Assembly: GCA_024402095.1 (NCBI GenBank)
Contig: JAKSJU010000002.1
Coordinates: 1-64,000 of the forward strand
Origin: Bacteroidales bacterium
Lineage (GTDB): Bacteria > Bacteroidota > Bacteroidia > Bacteroidales > UBA932
Reading direction: 5' to 3'
Length of the DNA stretch: 64,000 nt
Positions within the stretch are counted from its first letter, which is position 1; each line of letters opens with the position of its first letter. Positions 1 to 8,081 of this stretch are shown piece after piece. The notes under the pieces were generated by a model, which saw only the letters and a list, made by a program, of their open reading frames with translations, was not told the DNA's origin and made no database searches. Made by a program: the position numbers and the translations under genes.

Positions 1-105
1 TTCTCGGTTCTTGAGCCGTACAGGACGGTCTGAGGAAGCGAACAGAATATTGAATTCTTGAAATCTTTCTGCGTAACTGGAATTCGGGATTGTTGTGTGT
101 AAAAC

Positions 106-243
106 GATTCTGCAAAGCACGGACCCAGTCCACAATACCGTCAGAGACCGGTCTCTGCTTTGCAGGGCCCAAAAACAGAGGGTGCAAAGCAAGTGATACC
201 ACCACAAGGCCTTGTGGGGCATCTTCGCGCTTTGCAGAATTCG
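106..243. repeat. nested palindromic element with GCTTTGC/GCAAAGC repeats
   Basis: The outer arms TTCTGCAAAGC (108-118) and GCTTTGCAGAA (229-239) are perfectly complementary. Inside lie a perfect 16-base palindrome CAGAGACCGGTCTCTG (142-157), a 9-base inverted pair TGCTTTGCA (156-164)/TGCAAAGCA (183-191), and a second perfect 16-base palindrome CCACAAGGCCTTGTGG (202-217). The whole could fold into a closed multi-hairpin structure of about 130 bases. Function unknown; candidates are a small interspersed element or a structured RNA. Confidence 0.6.
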
Positions 244-315
244 TTTATGAGCTGGATTTATCATCGGCCAGTGTCTTGAATGACGTTAGTCAGCACCCCT
301 GATGCCCAGACCTAC

Positions 316-410
316 GGGAGCAAAAAAGTGTCTGTTGCTCCGAAAAAAAGGAAATTTACCAGTCTGGGAGCAAAAATAGTGACCTGCGCTCCGAAATAGG
401 GAAAATACCA
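316..410. repeat. two copies of a ~46-base hairpin repeat
   Basis: Units at 316-361 and 366-410 start 50 bases apart. Both begin GGGAGCAAAAA, carry CTCCGAAA in the middle and end in a TACCA tail. In unit 1, GGAGCAA pairs with TTGCTCC (7 base pairs); in unit 2, GGAGC pairs with GCTCC, so the stem is kept while the loop differs. Stem conservation with loop drift suggests selection on structure. No function assigned. Confidence 0.6.
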
Positions 411-450
411 ATTGCTATATTAGGGATTGCCAAAAATCACGCAGTGTGGG

Positions 451-529
451 TCCGGCAGGATGCGGGCAAGGGAGGCATTTCCGAGCGGAGCGAGGGTCTC
501 CTCTGCCGAGTCTGGCCGCGCCTGCCGGA
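451..529. repeat. GC-rich inverted-repeat element
   Basis: Perfect 9-base arms TCCGGCAGG (451-459) and CCTGCCGGA (521-529) enclose a GC-rich core with further partial pairing (GCGG/CCGC). The core contains GAGCGGAGCGAGGGTCTCC, a motif that resembles part of the larger structured element at 10761-10950. It may be a shorter relative of the same dispersed family. Confidence 0.5.
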
Positions 530-691
530 ACTGACGCTGATTCCTAATGGCATTAAAACCTGTATCCGGCACAAGCCGAAAAACAAGGCGACTTCCACAA
601 TGCTAATGACACAATAGGTAGCAACGAATTCGGAAAAATGGTTGCATCTCAGTATTCTAAATTTTATCTTCGCAAAATAGAGAAGTAAAAT

Positions 692-1237
692 ATGAAAGAA
701 AATCACAGTAACACACGATATCAGGACCTATACTTTGCCGGTGGCTGCTTCTGGGGCACGGAAAAGTACTTCAAACTTATCAAGGGAGTCGTGGAGACCG
801 AAGTGGGATATGCCAACGGCAACACTCAGAACCCCACGTACGAACAGGTCTATACAGACACAACAGGATATGCCGAGTGTGTGCACGTACGGTTTGATGC
901 GGAAGCGACCTCCGTCCGAAGACTTGCCGAAATGTATTTCAAAGCCATAGATCCGACATCGGTAAATCAGCAGGGAGAAGACAAAGGGACACGCTATCGC
1001 ACTGGTGTCTATTATGCCGGTTCTGACAAGCAGGATGTTGAACCTGTCCTGAAACAGGTATTCGAGGAGCAGACAAGGATTTACGGGAAACTCGCAGTCG
1101 AGCTTATGCCGCTCAAGAACTTTGTAAGGGCGGAAGATTACCATCAGGACTATCTTGACAAGAATCCCGGCGGATATTGCCATCTGAGCCCCGAACTTTT
1201 CGAATACGCGAGGAGCCAAGGAATCCAAGGCTTATAA
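692..1237 (+). CDS. msrA: peptide-methionine (S)-S-oxide reductase
   Basis: Repairs oxidised proteins by reducing the S-epimer of methionine sulfoxide, normally in the cytoplasm with thioredoxin as electron source. The 181-residue protein has the family signature GCFWG at residues 18-22, with Cys19 as the expected catalytic nucleophile. The family pattern continues with GYANG and a conserved YHQDYL stretch near residue 150. Cys164 (in GGYCHL) is a possible resolving cysteine. There is no signal peptide. It stands alone after a long non-coding region; the symporter 24 bases downstream has its own promoter-like box. A free-methionine sulfoxide reductase (msrC) lies 2.3 kb away on the other strand. 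Confidence 0.95.
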   Translation: MKENHSNTRYQDLYFAGGCFWGTEKYFKLIKGVVETEVGYANGNTQNPTYEQVYTDTTGYAECVHVRFDAEATSVRRLAEMYFKAIDPTSVNQQGEDKGTRYRTGVYYAGSDKQDVEPVLKQVFEEQTRIYGKLAVELMPLKNFVRAEDYHQDYLDKNPGGYCHLSPELFEYARSQGIQGL

Positions 1238-1249
1238 AAATATAAGTGT

Positions 1250-1257
1250 TATATTTG
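1250..1257 (+). promoter_or_regulatory. TAnnTTTG -7 box before the symporter
   Basis: TATATTTG matches the Bacteroidota -7 consensus exactly, only 4 bases before the ATG at 1262. If used, the transcript would be leaderless or nearly so; otherwise the symporter is read from msrA. Confidence 0.4.
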
Positions 1258-1261
1258 TACA

Positions 1262-2635
1262 ATGCTGGAGATTCTGAAGACCGCCAATAATCTGTTGTAC
1301 ACCTATCTTGTCATCGTTGTTCTGATAGGAGGCGGGATTTATTTCACCATTCGCACCAAAGGAGTGCAGTTCCGCCTGTTCGGAGACAGTTGCAGGCTGC
1401 TTTTCAAAAGCAAAGAAGGCCCTGTAAAGAATGGAGAAAAGCAGGTATCTTCTTTTCAGGCATTCGCAGTTTCACTTGCTAGCCGTGTAGGGACAGGCAA
1501 CCTGGCCGGCGTGGCCACAGCCATTGTTGTAGGAGGCCCCGGTGCAGTGTTCTGGATGTGGGTTACCGCAGTGTTCGGCGCTGCGACCGGCTTTATGGAA
1601 GCAACACTTGCACAGCTATACAAACGCAAGGACAAGGATTCCTTTATCGGAGGACCGGCCTATTATATCGAATCCGGGCTGGGCAAGCGCTGGATGGCTG
1701 TGCTGTCGGCCGTACTGATAATATTCACTTTCGCATTCGGCTATACGCTTGTGCAGTGCAACACCATAGGCTCCGCCTTCGAAAACCAGTTCGGCTTCAA
1801 CCACGTGTATGTCGGTATAATCCTGGCTTTCTTCATCCTTTTGATTATTTTCGGCGGCATCCATAGAATAGCCAGGGTGGCATCCGTAATAGTGTCCATT
1901 ATGGTCGTGGGTTATTTGTTGTTGGCGCTGGTTGTTATCTGCATGAACATCGAACTGATTCCGCATGTTTTCAAGTCTATCGTTTATTCAGCCTTCGGCA
2001 TAAAGCAGGCTGCTGGAGGTCTGATGGGAGCGGCTGTCATTCAGGGCGTGCGACGCGGTCTGTTCAGTAATGAAGCCGGACTCGGTTCAGCTCCCAATGC
2101 AGCTGCTACTGCACACATATCCCACCCGGTGAAGCAGGGCCTCGTGCAGTCCCTCGGTGTAATCATAGATACGTTGGTCACCTGTTCCTGCACAGCATTT
2201 ATTATTCTGATAAGCCCTGTTGATATCTCCGGAGGTCAAGGCATGGGAATAGAACTGACCCAGGCCGCCCTCTCAAGTCAGGTCGGGGACTGGGGAAGCA
2301 TCTTCATCACAATAGCCCTGCTATTCTTTGCATTCAGCACCGTCATAGGCACCTACTATTATGGTGAAGCGAATTTGCGTTTCTTTACCAAGAAGAAATG
2401 GGCATTGACAGTTTTCCGTCTGGCGGTGGCTGGAATGGCTTTTCTCGGGACCTGCATTTCCCTTGAACAGGCATGGGAACTCACTGATATATGCATGGGA
2501 GTTGCAGGAATATGCAACATGGTAGCGCTTTTCATCCTTTCTCCTAAGGTAATCACGGTACTTGAAGATTATCTTCGACAGCGCAAGGCAGGCATAAAGG
2601 ATCCCACCTATCCTGATTGGTGGACGCACAAATAG
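1262..2635 (+). CDS. Na+/alanine (AGCS family) symporter
   Basis: Imports alanine, and possibly glycine or D-alanine, with sodium across the inner membrane. The 457-residue protein has the AGCS family layout of about ten to eleven hydrophobic segments. It opens with the family-typical segment ending in GIYFTIRTKGVQFR, then the conserved stretch FAVSLASRVGTGNLAGVA (about residues 68-85). A GPAYYIESGLGKRW loop and RRGLFSNEAGLGSAPNAAA (about 266-284) are also AGCS hallmarks. The length is usual for the family. Substrate specificity within the family cannot be settled from sequence. Confidence 0.93.
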   Translation: MLEILKTANNLLYTYLVIVVLIGGGIYFTIRTKGVQFRLFGDSCRLLFKSKEGPVKNGEKQVSSFQAFAVSLASRVGTGNLAGVATAIVVGGPGAVFWMWVTAVFGAATGFMEATLAQLYKRKDKDSFIGGPAYYIESGLGKRWMAVLSAVLIIFTFAFGYTLVQCNTIGSAFENQFGFNHVYVGIILAFFILLIIFGGIHRIARVASVIVSIMVVGYLLLALVVICMNIELIPHVFKSIVYSAFGIKQAAGGLMGAAVIQGVRRGLFSNEAGLGSAPNAAATAHISHPVKQGLVQSLGVIIDTLVTCSCTAFIILISPVDISGGQGMGIELTQAALSSQVGDWGSIFITIALLFFAFSTVIGTYYYGEANLRFFTKKKWALTVFRLAVAGMAFLGTCISLEQAWELTDICMGVAGICNMVALFILSPKVITVLEDYLRQRKAGIKDPTYPDWWTHK

Positions 2636-2636
2636 T

Positions 2637-2663
2637 TTTTTTCAAAATTGTTTTTTGAAAAAA
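2637..2663. repeat. AT-rich inverted repeat downstream of symporter
   Basis: TTTTTTCAAAA (2637-2647) and TTTTGAAAAAA (2653-2663) are perfect inverted arms with a 5-base loop, right after the symporter stop codon. It could act as a weak bidirectional terminator or a protein-binding site. The stem is very AT-rich, so I am unsure. Confidence 0.35.
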
Positions 2664-2671
2664 TGAATATG

Positions 2672-2679
2672 TATATTTG
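2672..2679 (+). promoter_or_regulatory. TAnnTTTG -7 box for lipid kinase
   Basis: TATATTTG, an exact -7 match, lies 20 bases before the ATG at 2700. A TTTG further upstream (2654-2657) is only 14 bases away, shorter than the usual spacing of about 19. Confidence 0.5.
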
Positions 2680-2699
2680 CTGCAATAAAACATTCTGAA

Positions 2700-3602
2700 A
2701 TGTATTGGATTTTTATTATCAACGGGCGTGAAGACATGCGCTTCATTGATGACGACTTGAAGCCACAGCTGGAAGGCAGCGGCCTGAAATACGAGCTGTA
2801 TCATACTCTTGGTGAAGGAGACGCAACCCGCTTCGTCCGCATTTATATCGACTTCCATCCTGATGATGAAGTCTGCTTTGTCGCATGCGGAGGCAACGGT
2901 ACTTTAAGTGAAGTGGCCGCCGGAGTCGTGGGCTCGAAGAACAAGAGTGTCGCATTGCTTGCTTATGGTGCGACTTCGTCCTTTTCCTGCTATTTCCCCG
3001 GAAGGAATTTCCGCAGCGTAAAGGACCTTATCGCCGGTGAGACGATGAAATCCGATATTATCAAATGCAATAACGAGTATTCAATCAATATCGCCAATTT
3101 CGGATTCGACGCGATGTGCGGCTACTTCGGTGACATGTACATCAGGGAAGGCAAGAGCAAGCCGTATTTCCGCGGGACCATGAGGGCACTGCTTTTCAAC
3201 AGAGCCAATAATTACCGTATTATCGTTGACGGTAAAAAAATGTCAAAGGGCTTGACAATGATGTGCGCGGTAGCCAATTCACAGTATTACGGAGATTTCT
3301 ACAAATGCGCTCCGAATGCAAAGATTGACGACGGCTATTTTGACGTCGTAGTGGCCAGATTCTGCCCTCTGCTTGTGTTCCTGATATTGTTTGACAAGTT
3401 CAAGACCGGTGAGTACGTCAACAGCAAATTCGCCAGTCTGGTATTCAAGTTCTGCAAAGCAAAACACATCGAAGCCTCGTCCAAGAACCTCATCTACTTC
3501 CTTGTGGACGGCGAGGTTGTGGCAAACAGGCATTTCAACATAGACCTTATAGAGAAGGCCGTTACCCTGCGCATCCCTAGACTGGAGACGGAAGCGAAGT
3601 AG
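2700..3602 (+). CDS. diacylglycerol/lipid kinase family protein
   Basis: Probably phosphorylates a lipid such as diacylglycerol or a related membrane lipid in the cytoplasm using ATP. The 300-residue protein has the DAGK catalytic-domain nucleotide loop CGGNGTLSEV (about residues 61-70; usual form GGDGT) followed by a Gly-rich AYGATSSFS region in place of the common PLGTGNDFAR motif. A C-terminal part with a DGYFDVV strand matches the beta-sandwich of YegS/BmrU-like kinases. The replaced second glycine motif means substrate or activity may differ from YegS. The 3' end overlaps the oppositely transcribed msrC by 26 bases. Confidence 0.85.
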   Translation: MYWIFIINGREDMRFIDDDLKPQLEGSGLKYELYHTLGEGDATRFVRIYIDFHPDDEVCFVACGGNGTLSEVAAGVVGSKNKSVALLAYGATSSFSCYFPGRNFRSVKDLIAGETMKSDIIKCNNEYSINIANFGFDAMCGYFGDMYIREGKSKPYFRGTMRALLFNRANNYRIIVDGKKMSKGLTMMCAVANSQYYGDFYKCAPNAKIDDGYFDVVVARFCPLLVFLILFDKFKTGEYVNSKFASLVFKFCKAKHIEASSKNLIYFLVDGEVVANRHFNIDLIEKAVTLRIPRLETEAK

Positions 3603-4041
3603 AAAGAAGTTCCGTTATCTTTTCCAGATACAGCCTGTCGGTATCATCGAAGCATGACAGTTCACGGCTGTCTATGTCCAGTACGGCTATTATCCTCCCT
3701 TCACAAATGACAGGGACAACTATTTCACTTCTTGATTCGCTAGAGCATGCGATATGTCCCGGAAATTTATCGACATCGGGGACTATGACCGTTTTTCCGG
3801 CTTTCCAGGCGCTACCGCAGACTCCTTTGGCATAAGGAATGCGGGTGCATGCCAAAGGGCCCTGAAAAGGCCCCAAAACCAGTTCTTCCCCGCATACTCT
3901 GTAGAATCCGGTCCACCAGAAGCCGAAAGTCACATGGATCAGCGCTGAAAGGTTGGCCATATTGGCGACAAGGTCATTCTCCGCTTCAAGGAGAGCCTTC
4001 GCCTTCGGCAGCAGGGAAATGTATTTTTCTTCTTTTGTCAT
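3577..4041 (-). CDS. msrC: free methionine-(R)-sulfoxide reductase (GAF fold)
   Basis: Reduces free L-methionine-(R)-sulfoxide in the cytoplasm. The protein is a single GAF domain of 154 residues. Cysteines at residues 65, 75 and 99 are spaced exactly as the three functional cysteines of E. coli fRMsr (84, 94, 118). The surrounding motifs WTGFYR, LGPFQG, GVCG and LDIDS are family-typical. I chose MTKEEK at 4041 rather than an upstream in-frame ATG because it overlaps the preceding gene's stop as ATGA, a usual sign of translational coupling. It forms a two-gene operon with the upstream acetyltransferase. The 3' end overlaps the lipid kinase gene convergently. Confidence 0.9.
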   Translation of the reverse strand: MTKEEKYISLLPKAKALLEAENDLVANMANLSALIHVTFGFWWTGFYRVCGEELVLGPFQGPLACTRIPYAKGVCGSAWKAGKTVIVPDVDKFPGHIACSSESRSEIVVPVICEGRIIAVLDIDSRELSCFDDTDRLYLEKITELLSTSLPSPV

Positions 4042-4529
4042 AATTCTATCTTCTGGAATGCCAGTCTGGGGTCTCCGTTCTGAAGGTATATTACCCCGCA
4101 ATAGCTGAAACCGAATTTTTCAATGCAATGTCTCATTATGCGGTTGTCCCGGTGGGTGTCGATGCGAAGATTCCTTGTCTTTGACCAGCACCAGTTGAAG
4201 CAGGCCCCGGCAATCCCGTGGCTGTCACGGCTGCTTGCAAGCCTGTGTATCGTACAATAGGGTTCGGAATCATCCAGCCACTCCCCTCCTTCAATCGAAA
4301 GATATGTGCTCTCGATGCCCGGCACGAATGCGAAATATCCTTCGATAATTTTTTCTATTTCAATCACATAGCCCACGTTCCGGTCAATATCTGTCCGGAT
4401 AGTCGCTTCGGATGGATATCCTCCTGTCCACTGGTCCATATTGCCGTCACTGCGCATGATTCCCCTCGCCTCATCGCAAACTGCCATGATCCGCGGGATG
4501 TCCGAGTATGTCGCAGGGCGTATTTTCAT
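4038..4529 (-). CDS. GNAT family N-acetyltransferase
   Basis: A 163-residue cytoplasmic acetyltransferase of the GNAT fold, substrate unknown. It begins with the typical MKIRPATYSDIPRIMAVCDEAR opening strand-helix and ends with the GNAT-like segment N-RIMRHCIEKFGFSYCGV, where a family's last helix and strand meet. The acetyl-CoA loop is weakly conserved. It is the first gene of an operon with msrC (ATGA overlap). A promoter-like TACATTTG lies 16 bases upstream on the minus strand. Confidence 0.85.
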   Translation of the reverse strand: MKIRPATYSDIPRIMAVCDEARGIMRSDGNMDQWTGGYPSEATIRTDIDRNVGYVIEIEKIIEGYFAFVPGIESTYLSIEGGEWLDDSEPYCTIHRLASSRDSHGIAGACFNWCWSKTRNLRIDTHRDNRIMRHCIEKFGFSYCGVIYLQNGDPRLAFQKIEL

Positions 4530-4545
4530 TTTTTTTCTTCAATGA

Positions 4546-4553
4546 CAAATGTA
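4546..4553 (-). promoter_or_regulatory. -7 box for GNAT-msrC operon
   Basis: On the minus strand this reads TACATTTG, an exact TAnnTTTG match 16 bases before the start codon at 4529. Confidence 0.5.
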
Positions 4554-4589
4554 GTGCATTTATTCTTTTTTGTATATTAGCAAGATTAA

Positions 4590-6836
<2,247 letters not shown>

Positions 6837-6845
6837 TAATATTTG

Positions 6846-8060
6846 ATGGAAAGTATAAAGGAAATATACAAGATAGGCATCGGCCCTTCAAGCAGCCACA
6901 CCATAGGCCCTCACAATGCGGCAAAGATTTTTCTTTCGAAGAATCCCGATGCGGCCCGTTTCCGCGTGAGCCTTTATGGCAGTCTCGGATCTACTGGAAA
7001 AGGACATAGGACGGACCTGGCCATAATCAATGTTCTTGGTGAAGAGAGGACCGAAATACTGTGGAGACCTGACGTTGTGCCTGAGTTCCATACTAACGGA
7101 ATGTTCTTCGAGGCGTTGGGCCCGGACGGTACTGTGCTGAATGACTGGACGGTCTACAGCATAGGCGGTGGCACTCTCTCGACCGGTCCCGATGACACTA
7201 TTGAAAAGGTTGAAATATACTCCCGCAATTCCCTTAATGAGATTCAGGAGCGTATTGAGAAAGACGGCTTTTCTTTCTGGGAATACGTTGAAGCCCATGA
7301 AGGGAAGGAAATATGGGACTATCTCGCGGAGGTCTGGGATGTGATGCAGCAAAGCATCAAGGACGGATTGGAGAATGACAACCGGCTCCCTGGATGTTTA
7401 AGACTGCGCAGCAAGGCCAAGCAGTATTTTATCAAGGCTGACGGATATAAGGACAATCTGAAGAGCCGTGCTTTGGTCAGCGCCTATGCACTTGCCGTAT
7501 CGGAAATGAATGCCCGCGGAGGGAAAATGGTCACCGCACCTACCTGCGGTTCCTGCGGAGTGGTCCCTGCTGTCCTTTACCATCTTAAAGTGGCGCACAA
7601 ATTCTCAGACAAGGACATTCTCAAGGCTCTGGCAACCGCCGGCCTGTTTGGAAACGTCATCAAGACAAACGCTTCAATATCTGGTGCGGAAGTCGGCTGC
7701 CAGGGAGAAGTGGGAAGCGCCTGTGTGATGGCTGCAGTCGCTGCGACCCAGCTGTTCGGAGGTTCACCGCAGCAGATAGAGTATTCTGCCGAGATGGCGA
7801 TGGAGCACAATCTCGGGCTTACCTGCGACCCTATCTGCGGACTTGTGCAGATTCCTTGCATCGAGAGGAACCCTATTGCAGCGTTAAGGGCTCTGGACGT
7901 CAGCCTGTATGCCCTGCTCAGCGACGGAAAGCATCTTATCTCATTTGACAAGGTGATAGATACCATGAAACGTACGGGCAAGGATATTCCAAGCCTGTAC
8001 AAAGAGACTGCCAACGGAGGCCTCGCCGCCCTCGAGTATGAGGAGGCTACAATCAAATGA
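6846..8060 (+). CDS. sdaA: L-serine ammonia-lyase, iron-sulfur, single chain
   Basis: Converts L-serine to pyruvate and ammonia using a [4Fe-4S] cluster. The 404-residue chain joins the beta (N-terminal) and alpha (C-terminal) parts that are separate genes in some Firmicutes. It opens with the signature IGIGPSSSHTIGPHNAA. Cysteine motifs APTCGSCGVVPA, EVGCQGEVGSACVMAA and LTCDPICGLVQIPC provide the cluster ligands. I start at ATG 6846; a TTG at 6843 is also in frame. Pyruvate formation and the downstream amino acid importer suggest a local role in amino acid use. Confidence 0.93.
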   Translation: MESIKEIYKIGIGPSSSHTIGPHNAAKIFLSKNPDAARFRVSLYGSLGSTGKGHRTDLAIINVLGEERTEILWRPDVVPEFHTNGMFFEALGPDGTVLNDWTVYSIGGGTLSTGPDDTIEKVEIYSRNSLNEIQERIEKDGFSFWEYVEAHEGKEIWDYLAEVWDVMQQSIKDGLENDNRLPGCLRLRSKAKQYFIKADGYKDNLKSRALVSAYALAVSEMNARGGKMVTAPTCGSCGVVPAVLYHLKVAHKFSDKDILKALATAGLFGNVIKTNASISGAEVGCQGEVGSACVMAAVAATQLFGGSPQQIEYSAEMAMEHNLGLTCDPICGLVQIPCIERNPIAALRALDVSLYALLSDGKHLISFDKVIDTMKRTGKDIPSLYKETANGGLAALEYEEATIK

Positions 8061-8081
8061 TTAATATTTTAATGGATTAAT

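Larger units (their letters stand above)
1..691. other. non-coding, palindrome-rich intergenic region
   Basis: No convincing gene lies in these 691 bases. An open frame at 90-302 runs straight through palindromes and resembles no protein I know, so I do not call it. The stretch contains three structured blocks, listed separately: nested inverted repeats (106-243), two near-tandem hairpin repeats (316-410) and a GC-rich stem (451-529). The last 150 bases before msrA are AT-richer and should hold its promoter; TATCTTCG just upstream of the start is one base off the TAnnTTTG -7 consensus. Confidence 0.6.

Noticed and set aside
90..302. 70-codon open frame on the + strand
   Set aside because: It crosses two perfect palindromes and four GCAAAGC/GCTTTGC repeats, and its translation follows the repeats rather than any protein pattern.
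728..1228. 166-codon frame antisense to msrA
   Set aside because: Shadow of a clearly identified gene.
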